5,096 bases of DNA, taken from Actinomycetes bacterium. Its GTDB lineage: Bacteria > Actinomycetota > Actinomycetes > Mycobacteriales > Micromonosporaceae. The notes under the pieces were generated by a model. That model did not search any database. It saw only the letters and a list, made by a program, of their open reading frames with translations, and was not told where the DNA came from. Made by a program: the position numbers and the translations under genes. This document shows, piece by piece, positions 1 through 5,096 of this stretch. Where the stretch lies: assembly GCA_023437285.1 (NCBI GenBank), contig JAEZGP010000703.1:1-5096 (forward strand), read 5' to 3'. Position 1 is the first letter of the stretch; each line of letters opens with the position of its first letter.

Positions 1-2
1 GG

Positions 3-704
3 CACGCGGGCGTCGAGGGCCTCGGCGAGGCGGGTGTCGCCGGCGCCGAAGGGCTGGGCCAGGCCGGTGTCGCCGGCGCGGAGGGTCTCGGTCAGGCCGG
101 TGTCGCCGGCGCGGAGGGTCTCGGTCAGGCAGGGGTCGCCGGTGCGGAGGGCCTGGGCCAGGCCGGATTCGCCGGAGCGGAAGGGCTGGGCCCGGCCGGC
201 GTTTCGGGCGTCGAGGGCATTGGCCCGGCCGGCGGCTGGGAGGGCATCGGCCCGGCCACGTCGGACAGCGGCTCGATCGGCGCGGCGGGCCCGGGGGTGA
301 GTTACGCCGATGGCGGCGAGGGCTTCGGCCCGGCGGGGGAGATGGAGGGCGTCGGTGTGTCGCGCACCGGGGAGGCCGGGGTGCCCGGCACGGATGCGGG
401 CCGGGGTCCGGATGCGGGCCGGGGCCCGGAGCTCACCGACTACCGGCCGAACGTCGACGTGGACGGCGACGGCCGCTGGGACACCTACCAGGCGTACGGC
501 ACGTCGGACGGCGGTGTCGAGATCGTGGCGGACGTGGACGGCGACGGTCGCGTGGACTTTGTCGGCTACGACGCCGACCGGGACGGGCTGGTGGACTGGG
601 CCGACTATGACACGGACAACGATGGCCGCCTCGACACCCGGATGACCGACGACGACGGCGATGGCTGGCTGGACCGCTCCGAGGACCTGCCCCCCGCGTC
701 CTGA
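3..704 (+). CDS. Gly-rich repeat protein with C-terminal Asp-rich (calcium-type) loops, 5'-truncated
   Basis: The frame is open from base 3 to the TGA at 702-704, so the start codon lies left of the window and 233 C-terminal residues are visible. The first 85 or so residues are tandem 11-mers of the type GVAGAEGLGQA, drifting into looser Gly/Pro-rich sequence. Near the end come five loops of the form DxDxDGxxD: DVDGDGRWD (456-482), DVDGDGRVD (531-557), DADRDGLVD (570-596), DTDNDGRLD (609-635) and DDDGDGWLD (648-674). Such loops resemble the Ca2+-binding loops of EF-hands, dockerins and thrombospondin type 3 repeats; calcium binding is inferred. The protein ends LPPAS, with no C-terminal membrane anchor or sortase motif. 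A signal peptide cannot be judged because the N-terminus is missing. A GTG at 297 could be taken as a start, but it sits inside the continuous repeat-bearing frame and has no clear ribosome site. I do not recognise the protein. It could be a secreted or surface protein, which is unproven. Confidence 0.8.
   Translation, partial: HAGVEGLGEAGVAGAEGLGQAGVAGAEGLGQAGVAGAEGLGQAGVAGAEGLGQAGFAGAEGLGPAGVSGVEGIGPAGGWEGIGPATSDSGSIGAAGPGVSYADGGEGFGPAGEMEGVGVSRTGEAGVPGTDAGRGPDAGRGPELTDYRPNVDVDGDGRWDTYQAYGTSDGGVEIVADVDGDGRVDFVGYDADRDGLVDWADYDTDNDGRLDTRMTDDDGDGWLDRSEDLPPAS
33..257 (+). repeat. 33-bp tandem repeat encoding 11-residue Gly/Ala units
   Basis: Six full in-frame units start at 33, 66, 99, 132, 165 and 198. 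A shortened 9-residue unit (GGWEGIGPA) follows at 231-257, and a degenerate unit precedes base 33. Units 1-4 encode the same peptide, GVAGAEGLGQA; unit 5 is GFAGAEGLGPA and unit 6 GVSGVEGIGPA. Units 2 and 3 differ at one base in 33. Units 1 and 4 each differ from unit 2 at five bases, all synonymous. Because the array is a multiple of three and GC-rich, several frames stay open across it; the frame continuous with the Asp-rich C-terminus is the coding one. Confidence 0.95.
393..428 (+). repeat. 18-bp tandem duplication in the Gly-rich linker
   Basis: Two adjacent 18-base copies (393-410 and 411-428) differ at one base, ggtccg versus gcccg context, and encode DAGRGP twice. This is a short in-frame duplication in the linker between the 11-mer array and the Asp-rich loops. 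Confidence 0.85.
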
Positions 705-714
705 GCTGCTGCCC

Positions 715-720
715 TACAGT
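715..720 (+). promoter_or_regulatory. Candidate -10 box of a leaderless promoter for the ABC exporter
   Basis: TACAGT at 715-720 fits the actinobacterial TANNNT -10 pattern. It is followed by exactly six bases and then the ATG at 727, so transcription would begin at or next to the start codon. No Shine-Dalgarno lies upstream of that ATG, which agrees with a leaderless mRNA. I see no convincing -35 hexamer. The box lies 11 bases after the stop of the preceding gene. Confidence 0.5.
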
Positions 721-726
721 CTGCGC

Positions 727-1629
727 ATGACTTCGACCATCGCGGTCAGCGACTTAGTGAAGCACTACGGGGACGTGCGCGCCGTCGATGGCGTGTCTTT
801 TGAGGTGAAAGAAGGGGAATTTTTCGGGATCCTGGGGCCGAACGGGGCGGGCAAAACCACGACCCTTGAGATCATCGAAGGGCTCCGCGAGGCCGACTCC
901 GGCACGGTCAGCGTGTTCGGCCAGTCGCCCTGGCCACGCAACCAGGCGCTGCTGCCCCGCATCGGCGTGCAGTTGCAGGCGTCCAGCTTCTTCGAGCTGC
1001 TCACCGCGCGCGAGCAGATTCACACCTTCGCTTCGCTGTACGGGGTGTCCGGCAAGGTCGCCGACGAGATGCTCGAGCGCGTGGGCCTGGCCGACAAGGC
1101 CGGCACCCGCACCGAGAAGCTCTCCGGCGGCCAGGCGCAGCGGCTGTCCATCGCGTGCGCGCTGGTGCACGGGCCCGACCTGGTGTTCCTCGACGAGCCG
1201 ACGTCCGGGCTCGACCCGCAGGCCCGCCGCAACCTGTGGGACCTGCTGCGCGACATCAACGACCACGGCCGCACGGTCGTGCTCACGACGCACTACCTCG
1301 ACGAGGCCGAGCAGCTCTGCGACCGGGTGTCCATCATGGACTCCGGAAAGATCCTCCAGTCGGGGCCGCCCGCCACACTTGTTCGGGGCCTGGACGCGCC
1401 GACCCGCATCTCGATCGAGAGCGGGACGCTCACCGAGGAGCAGGCGCGGGAACTGTTCAGCGACGCCGAGGTGAGCGAGGACGGGGTGTCGCTGACGATC
1501 GCCACGCGCACGCCGGCGCCCGTACTCTCCGCTCTTGCCGAACGCGGCGCGCTGGCCGGCCTGTCCGTGGCCGGGGCCACCCTCGAGGACGTCTTCCTCA
1601 AGCTCACCGGACGGGAGTACCGCGCGTGA
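727..1629 (+). CDS. ABC-2 type exporter, ATP-binding protein (DrrA-like)
   Basis: This 300-residue protein is the cytoplasmic ATPase of an ABC-2 exporter and would power the permease encoded next. All ATPase motifs are intact: Walker A GPNGAGKTT (residues 37-45), Q-loop in VQLQ (about 81-84), signature LSGGQAQR (132-139), Walker B LVFLDEP (152-158), SGLD D-loop (160-163) and switch His189 in TTH. The C-terminal 80 or so residues end in LEDVFLKLTGRE, a tail typical of the DrrA/CcmA-like exporter ATPases. The ATG at 727 gives the usual MTSTIAVSDLVKHYG start. An in-frame ATG at 661 would add 22 Pro/Arg-rich residues overlapping the upstream gene and was rejected. The 3' end overlaps the permease start by four bases (GTGA, 1626-1629), so the two are translationally coupled. 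The substrate cannot be read from the sequence; drugs, lipids or peptides are possible. No regulator gene is adjacent. Confidence 0.95.
   Translation: MTSTIAVSDLVKHYGDVRAVDGVSFEVKEGEFFGILGPNGAGKTTTLEIIEGLREADSGTVSVFGQSPWPRNQALLPRIGVQLQASSFFELLTAREQIHTFASLYGVSGKVADEMLERVGLADKAGTRTEKLSGGQAQRLSIACALVHGPDLVFLDEPTSGLDPQARRNLWDLLRDINDHGRTVVLTTHYLDEAEQLCDRVSIMDSGKILQSGPPATLVRGLDAPTRISIESGTLTEEQARELFSDAEVSEDGVSLTIATRTPAPVLSALAERGALAGLSVAGATLEDVFLKLTGREYRA
1613..1617 (+). promoter_or_regulatory. Ribosome binding site of the ABC-2 permease
   Basis: GGGAG at 1613-1617 lies eight bases before the GTG at 1626, inside the last codons of the ATPase gene. It supports the GTG start and coupled translation. 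Confidence 0.6.
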
Positions 1630-2690
1630 CCAGCATCGTCAGCCTCTCCAAGGCCATCGCGCGCGGCTTCGTGCGGGACCGGACGGCCGTGTTCTTCACG
1701 GTCCTGTTCCCGCTGATGTTCCTCGTCCTCTTCGGCGGGATCTTCAAGGACCAGACCGCCCCGAAGTCCGCCGTCGTCCAGATCGGCGCGGTGTCGCTGC
1801 TCGACAACATGCCGGCCGAGGCCAAGACCGAACTGTCCGACGTGCTGGAGCTGACCCGCTCCGAAGACCGGGCCGCCGCGCTCGAACAGGTCCGCAAGGG
1901 CGAGGCCGACGCGATGGTCGAGCAGTCCGGCAACACCGTGGTGCTGCACTACTCGGCGGCCGACCCGGTCACCGCCGGTACGGTCAACGGCCTGTTCTCG
2001 TCGCTGATCAACGCCGGCAACCTGGCGGCCGCCGGCGTCACGCCGGCGTTCAGCCTGCAAGGCCAGCAGGTCGAGGACGAGTCGCTGGGCACCATCCAGT
2101 ACTTCACGCCCGGCCTGCTCGGCTGGGCGATCGCCACGGGCGCCACGTTCGGCGCGGCCATGACCCTGGTGACGTGGCGGCACAAGAAGCTGCTGCGCCG
2201 GCTGCGCCTCGCCCCGATCAACGTCGGGTCGGTCCTCGCGGCCCGGGTCGGGGTGAGCGTCGTCATCGCGCTCGTGCAGATGGCCATCTTCATCGGCGTG
2301 GCCGTCCTGCCCTATTTCGGTCTCGTACTGTCCGACGCGTGGTGGATGTCCATCCCACTGGTCATGGTGGGCACCCTGGCGTTCCTGTCGATCGGCCTGC
2401 TCGCCGGGTCGTTCGCGAAGACGCCCGAGGCGGCCAACGTGATCGCCAACCTGGTGATCCTGCCGATGGCGTTCCTGTCCGGATCGTTCTTCCCGCTCGA
2501 CAACGCCCCCGGCTGGCTGCAGGCCGTCGGCAACGCCCTGCCGCTCAAGCACCTCGTCGACGGCATGCAGGCGGTGATGGTGCGCGGCGAACCGCCGAGC
2601 GCCGTACTGCCCCAACTGGGCATTCTGGCCGCGTTCGCGGCCGTCACGTCCACGATTGCCGCGTTCCTGTTCCGCTGGGACGACGTTTAG
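1626..2690 (+). CDS. ABC-2 type exporter, permease
   Basis: This 354-residue integral membrane protein starts at a GTG and reads TSIVSLSKAIARGFVRDRT after the initiator. It forms the membrane channel driven by the ATPase encoded just upstream. The layout is that of ABC-2 permeases with a large outer loop: helix 1 at about residues 20-40, then a polar domain of about 115 residues (41-157) expected outside the membrane, then five helices at about 160-182, 205-230, 241-263, 271-291 and 329-349. The segment before helix 3 is strongly basic (RHKKLLRRLRLAP, 185-197) and precedes the helix as in this family's cytoplasmic coupling region. The motif NLVILPMAFLSGSFFPLDN (275-293) is characteristic of ABC-2 permeases of the DrrB/YadH kind. 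The protein ends FRWDDV. It is probably co-transcribed with the ATPase, and a strong inverted repeat follows the stop by seven bases. Direction (export) is by family; substrate is unknown. Confidence 0.94.
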   Translation: MTSIVSLSKAIARGFVRDRTAVFFTVLFPLMFLVLFGGIFKDQTAPKSAVVQIGAVSLLDNMPAEAKTELSDVLELTRSEDRAAALEQVRKGEADAMVEQSGNTVVLHYSAADPVTAGTVNGLFSSLINAGNLAAAGVTPAFSLQGQQVEDESLGTIQYFTPGLLGWAIATGATFGAAMTLVTWRHKKLLRRLRLAPINVGSVLAARVGVSVVIALVQMAIFIGVAVLPYFGLVLSDAWWMSIPLVMVGTLAFLSIGLLAGSFAKTPEAANVIANLVILPMAFLSGSFFPLDNAPGWLQAVGNALPLKHLVDGMQAVMVRGEPPSAVLPQLGILAAFAAVTSTIAAFLFRWDDV

Positions 2691-2697
2691 CGGTCCC

Positions 2698-2756
2698 GCG
2701 TTGGGGTTGTGGCGAATACGAGTTGTTATATGGCGATATTCGCCACAACCCCACGT
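2698..2756 (+). terminator. Strong inverted repeat after the exporter operon: candidate terminator or operator
   Basis: Arms at 2702-2718 and 2737-2753 are perfect 17-base complements (right arm tattcgccacaacccca) around an 18-base, unusually AT-rich loop. Three further pairs form outside if T2701 is bulged (2698-2700 with 2754-2756). No T-run follows, which is common for actinobacterial terminators but leaves the role open. Part of the right arm can instead pair with the loop (TGGCGA 2731-2736 with TCGCCA 2740-2745), giving a mutually exclusive smaller hairpin. Position directly after the permease stop favours termination. An operator or promoter-embedded dyad is the alternative. Confidence 0.55.
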
Positions 2757-2763
2757 TGCCGCA

Positions 2764-2814
2764 AGGTTCGCCCAGCCGCTGCACTGGCGCGAACAGGGTG
2801 AACCTCGTTACGGT
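2764..2814 (+). promoter_or_regulatory. Candidate leaderless promoter and dyad-rich control region of the small gene
   Basis: TACGGT at 2809-2814 is followed by six bases and then the GTG at 2821, the same geometry as at 715-727. TGGCGC at 2785-2790 is a poor -35 match at 18 bases. Just upstream are two overlapping dyads: AGGTTCGCCC (2764-2773) with GGGTGAACCT (2796-2805), ten pairs including one G-T, and GTTCGC-CCAG (2766-2775) with CTGG-c-GCGAAC (2784-2794), ten pairs with one bulge. They share the left arm, so only one can form at a time. A repressor site over the promoter is a reasonable inference. Confidence 0.35.
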
Positions 2815-2820
2815 GACGAC

Positions 2821-3078
2821 GTGAAGGTTCAGCGGCACTGGTGGAACGGCGGCAAGACGGCGCGCGCTCGCCGCGATGTATATGTCCGTAGTGATGGCGA
2901 GCGCTGGGAAGTGCTCGCGCAGATCGGTGGCCCGACGGGTCGGTGCCGCGTCCAGGAATGTCCTAGTTCCAGCTCGGCGTTGATCGTCGCCGACGCGTGG
3001 CGGGGTTCGAGCGACACGTGGCGGGAGATGGCCCTCCCGGTGACGTCCGGCCGCCTGAGCGGGGTCGCGACGGTCTGA
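2821..3078 (+). CDS. Small soluble hypothetical protein (85 aa)
   Basis: The GTG at 2821 opens an 85-residue protein beginning (V)KVQRHWWNGGKTARARRD and ending LSGVATV. The first 65 or so residues look like a compact folded domain: RDVYVRSDGERWEVLAQIGG (18-37) suggests a beta hairpin, and SALIVADAWRGSSDTWRE (52-69) a helix. There is no signal peptide or membrane segment. Two cysteines (Cys42 and Cys47, in RCRVQEC) are present. The RHWWNGG...RDVYVR...GERWEV pattern feels like a small conserved actinobacterial family, but I cannot name it or give a function. The frame is open further upstream to 2656, but that extension crosses the hairpin and the exporter's end, so the GTG is preferred. A possible GGTGA Shine-Dalgarno at 2812-2816 is too close to count for much. 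About one codon in five ends in A or T, more than in the neighbours. Transcription is toward the mod genes, so the two units converge. Confidence 0.65.
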   Translation: MKVQRHWWNGGKTARARRDVYVRSDGERWEVLAQIGGPTGRCRVQECPSSSSALIVADAWRGSSDTWREMALPVTSGRLSGVATV

Positions 3079-3134
3079 CGTCGCCGGCCGCGTGCCCGCC
3101 CGGTGCGGTTCGCGGTCGTGGCCCAAGGACTGAC

Positions 3135-3157
3135 CTAGATGCGCGGACCGCTTCTAG
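3135..3157. terminator. Weak dyad between convergent genes, possible bidirectional terminator
   Basis: CTAGA (3135-3139) pairs with TCTAG (3153-3157), followed inward by one T-T mismatch and GCG/CGC, leaving a five-base loop. It lies in the 82-base gap between the small gene and modC, which converge here. The stem is short and has no T-run, so the call is tentative. The rest of the gap (3079-3134) shows nothing I can assign. Confidence 0.2.
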
Positions 3158-3160
3158 AGA

Positions 3161-4216
3161 TCAATCGGAGTACGCCTGGGTCTCGGTCGCCTTGATGGCG
3201 GCCCAGACCTCGGCGCCGGTCGTCAGCGACAGCGCCGCCACACCCTCCGCCGTGACGTCGGCGGCCATGGGCACGTCCCCGTCGAGGCGTACCCGCACGC
3301 TGTCGCCGTGGCGTTCAAGGCCGGTCACCGTCGCGGGCCACACGTTGCGTGCGCTGCCGTCCGGCCGCGTCCGGTGCAGCGCGACGGCGGCCGGCCGGAA
3401 CGCGACCAGCGCCGGGCCGTCCACGGCGTCCGCGCACGTCACCGCGACCCCGTTGGGCAGCGTGACGACGTGCCCCGCGCCGGTGCCGCGATAAAGGTTC
3501 AGGCCGACGAGCTGCGCGACGTAGTCGGTACGCGGGAACCGGGTGATCTCGACCGGCGTGCCCTCCTGCGTGACGGCCCCCGCCTCCAGGACCACGATCC
3601 GGTCGGCGAGCACCATCGCGTCGAGCGGGTCATGGGTGACCACCACGGTCGCCCGCTCGGGTGAGGCGAGATGGCGCCGCAGGTCCGCCCGTACCTCCTG
3701 GCGCGTACCCGCGTCCAGGGCGGCCAGCGGCTCGTCGAGCAACAGCAGCCGGGGGTGCGGCGCCAACGCGCGCGCCAGGGCCACCCGCTGGGCCTGCCCG
3801 CCCGACAGCCGCGCCGGCCGCTGACCCCCGAACGAACCCAGGCCGAACCGCTCCAGCCACCGCGCCGCCTCCGCCCGCGCCGCCCGGGCCGACAGCCCCC
3901 GCGTACGCAGCCCGAACGCCACGTTCTCCAGCGCCGACAGGTGGGGGAACAGCAGGTAATCCTGGAACACGACGCCCACCGAACGGGCCCGGGCGGGCAC
4001 GAACACGTCCGCCGCCGGGTCGTCCCACGCCACGCCGTCCACCTCGATCGAACCCGAGTCGAGGGCGAGCAGCCCGGCGAGGCTGCGCAGGGCGGTACTC
4101 TTCCCCGCCCCGTTCGGCCCCAGCAGGGCCACCACCTCGCCCGCCGACACGTCCAGCCGGGCCGACAAGGCGAACGCTCCACGGCGTACGCCCAAAAAAG
4201 CCGCAAGCAACGTCAT
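3161..4216 (-). CDS. modC: Molybdate ABC transporter, ATP-binding protein ModC
   Basis: This 351-residue protein is the ATPase of a molybdate importer, acting on the inner face of the membrane with the ModB permease. Motifs are intact: Walker A GPNGAGKST (residues 33-41), Q-loop VVFQD (Gln85) followed by the importer-type YLLFPHLSALENVAFGL, signature LSGGQ (137-141), Walker B LLLLDEP (157-163), D-loop ALD (166-168) and switch His195 in VVVTHD. Residues from about 288 to 345 form a TOBE domain (NVWPATVTGLERHGDSVRVR ... GAEVWAAIKATET), the oxyanion-binding regulatory domain expected at the end of ModC. The total length is normal for the family. The ATG at 4216 overlaps the modB stop by four bases (ATGA, 4213-4216), and a GGTGGG-like purine run sits about six bases upstream. 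The open frame extends to 4483, but that part lies within modB in another frame and was rejected. Tungstate is an alternative or extra substrate. The call is firm as to family, less so for exact anion. Confidence 0.93.
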   Translation of the reverse strand: MTLLAAFLGVRRGAFALSARLDVSAGEVVALLGPNGAGKSTALRSLAGLLALDSGSIEVDGVAWDDPAADVFVPARARSVGVVFQDYLLFPHLSALENVAFGLRTRGLSARAARAEAARWLERFGLGSFGGQRPARLSGGQAQRVALARALAPHPRLLLLDEPLAALDAGTRQEVRADLRRHLASPERATVVVTHDPLDAMVLADRIVVLEAGAVTQEGTPVEITRFPRTDYVAQLVGLNLYRGTGAGHVVTLPNGVAVTCADAVDGPALVAFRPAAVALHRTRPDGSARNVWPATVTGLERHGDSVRVRLDGDVPMAADVTAEGVAALSLTTGAEVWAAIKATETQAYSD

Positions 4217-5096
4217 AGCGCGCCCACCCACCGCTCCCGCAACAGGGCGAGGATCGCCACGCACACCGCCAACAGCACCAGCGACAGTACGATCGCGGCG
4301 GCCGGGTCGGTCTCCAGCGCCAGGTAGACGGCCAGCGGCATCGTCTGGGTACGGCCCGGGAAGTTGCCCGCGAACGTGATCGTCGCCCCGAATTCGCCCA
4401 ACGCCCGCGCCCAGCACAGCACCGCGCCGGCCGCCACACCCGGCGCGACCAGCGGCAACGTTACCCGCCGGAACGTCGTCCAACTGCCCGCGCCGAGCGT
4501 CGCCGCCGCCTCCTCAAACCGGGTGTCCGCCGCGCGCAGCGCCCCCTCCACGCTGATGACCAGGAACGGCATGGCGACGAACGCCTCCGCGACAATGACG
4601 CCGGCCGTCGTGAACGGCAACGAGAACCCCGTGTGCTCATAGATGAACGACCCGACCAGGCCGCGGCGGCCGAGCGCCAGGAACAACGCCACGCCGCCGA
4701 CGACCGGCGGCAACACCAGCGGTACGGTCACCAACGCCCGCACGACCCGCCGCCCCCGGAACGGCACCCGCGCCAACAGCCAGGCCAGCGGCACGCCGAA
4801 CACCAGGCACGCCACGGTCGCCACCGTCGCGGTGAACAGCGACAACTTCAGCGCCGCGAACACCGCCGGGTCCGCGAGCCGTTCGCCCAACGAACCCCAC
4901 GGCGTACGCCCGACGAGCCCGATCAGCGGCAGCACCAGGAACGCCAGCCCCACCCACGCGGGGATCAGCAACGCGATCGGCGCCCGCGACCGGACGGACC
5001 GCCGGCGGGACCAGCCGGCCGTGTCCGGCTGGTGTGGGCGGCCCTCGGCCGTGTCCGGCTGGTGTGGCGGGCTCGCCTCGTCGGGCTGGTGCGGCC
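4213..5096 (-). CDS. modB: Molybdate ABC transporter, permease ModB, N-terminus outside the window
   Basis: The frame is open from the right edge to the TGA at 4213-4215, giving about 294 residues. It encodes the membrane channel of the molybdate importer, partner of ModC. From LLIPAWVGLAFLVLPLIGLV (ending near 4912) the protein is a standard ModB with about six helices. The EAA coupling loop is visible as EEAAATLGAG...TLPLVAPG, and the family hallmark RALGEFGATITFAGNFPG is followed by RTQTMPLAVY. Before helix 1 there are about 42 extra residues to the window edge, containing three PHQPD motifs and a basic stretch (RRRSVRSRAP) consistent with a cytoplasmic N-terminus by the positive-inside rule. 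A TTG at 4971 is the only start-like codon in the visible N-terminal part, but it falls within the first helix and is unlikely to be the real start. So the gene probably begins beyond 5096, where modA would also be expected. modC is coupled to its 3' end. Confidence 0.92.
   Translation of the reverse strand, partial: PHQPDEASPPHQPDTAEGRPHQPDTAGWSRRRSVRSRAPIALLIPAWVGLAFLVLPLIGLVGRTPWGSLGERLADPAVFAALKLSLFTATVATVACLVFGVPLAWLLARVPFRGRRVVRALVTVPLVLPPVVGGVALFLALGRRGLVGSFIYEHTGFSLPFTTAGVIVAEAFVAMPFLVISVEGALRAADTRFEEAAATLGAGSWTTFRRVTLPLVAPGVAAGAVLCWARALGEFGATITFAGNFPGRTQTMPLAVYLALETDPAAAIVLSLVLLAVCVAILALLRERWVGAL
5016..5094 (-). repeat. Direct repeats encoding PHQPD motifs in the ModB N-terminus
   Basis: Bases 5016-5037 and 5046-5067 are identical over 22 positions with a 30-base period. 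A third, diverged copy lies at about 5080-5094. On the minus strand they encode PHQPDEASP, PHQPDTAEGR and PHQPDTAGWS in succession. The array may continue past the window edge. Confidence 0.8.

Noticed and set aside
33..257. CRISPR-like array
   Set aside because: The units are directly adjacent with no spacers, are in frame, and encode protein repeats.
34..300. 88-residue Arg/Pro-rich plus-strand frame over the 33-bp repeats
   Set aside because: It is a frame shadow of the repeat array: repeats that are a multiple of three and GC-rich stay open in several frames. The Gly-rich frame runs on into the Asp-rich C-terminus.
297..704. Independent 135-residue gene starting at GTG 297
   Set aside because: The same frame is open without a stop to the window's left edge and carries the repeats, so 297 is an internal GTG.
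1155..1625. N-terminal extension of the permease back to 1155
   Set aside because: It is an Arg/Pro-rich shadow of the ATPase gene. The GTG at 1626 has a ribosome site and the expected membrane-protein start.
1293..2615. Long minus-strand frame (440 residues) opposite the exporter genes
   Set aside because: Antisense shadow typical of high-GC DNA. Its composition is low-complexity Arg/Gly/His, with no domain, and the plus-strand genes carry all recognised motifs.
2644..3126. Minus-strand frame of 160 residues over the small gene
   Set aside because: It crosses the hairpin and the permease end, has no recognisable motif, and its start lies in the convergent gap. The plus-strand 85-residue frame has the better start context and protein-like sequence.
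3671..4327. Plus-strand frames opposite modC and modB
   Set aside because: Low-complexity Pro/Arg/Gln shadows of strongly supported minus-strand transporter genes.
4217..4483. N-terminal extension of modC to 4483
   Set aside because: The added residues are a frame shadow of modB. The ATG at 4216 gives the standard ModC start and the ATGA overlap.
4969..4971. TTG start codon for modB
   Set aside because: It falls inside the first transmembrane segment, while the frame continues upstream with a basic stretch and no stop.
1..5096. tRNA or rRNA genes, insertion sequences, attachment sites
   Set aside because: I looked for tRNA-like arms, transposase motifs and long terminal inverted repeats and saw none.

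Overview
The window is very GC-rich, with codon third positions almost always G or C, GTG and ATG starts, tight ATGA/GTGA overlaps, and two start codons with no Shine-Dalgarno but a TANNNT box six bases upstream. Together these point to a high-GC actinobacterium. The protein styles fit Micromonosporaceae or relatives (Actinoplanes, Micromonospora), but that placement is an impression from the sequence, not a search result.

Layout. (1) Bases 1-704, plus strand: the 3' part of a gene whose start lies outside the window. It encodes near-perfect 11-residue Gly/Ala repeats, then five Asp-rich calcium-binding-type loops. (2) Bases 727-2690, plus strand: a two-gene ABC-2 exporter (ATPase, then six-helix permease) coupled by a 4-base overlap and apparently expressed from a leaderless promoter. 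A 17-bp perfect inverted repeat follows immediately. (3) Bases 2821-3078, plus strand: a small soluble protein of unknown function, with another leaderless-type promoter and several inverted repeats just upstream. (4) Bases 3161-5096, minus strand and convergent with the rest: molybdate importer genes modC and modB, overlapping by 4 bases. modB runs off the right edge, so modA, if present, and the operon promoter are not visible. No stretch above 300 bases lacks a gene; the longest gap is 2691-2820.

How the genes work together. The exporter pair should form one complex moving an unknown hydrophobic or amphipathic substrate out of the cell, as in the DrrAB drug exporters. ModB and ModC should form the membrane and ATPase parts of a molybdate (possibly tungstate) importer fed by a lipoprotein ModA. 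Nothing links the two transporters functionally. I see no clear new multi-gene system. The most unusual items are the repeat protein, whose first four complete repeats are identical in peptide but differ only at synonymous sites, the Pro-rich PHQPD repeats at the N-terminus of ModB, and the two dyad-rich intergenic patches around 2698-2814.
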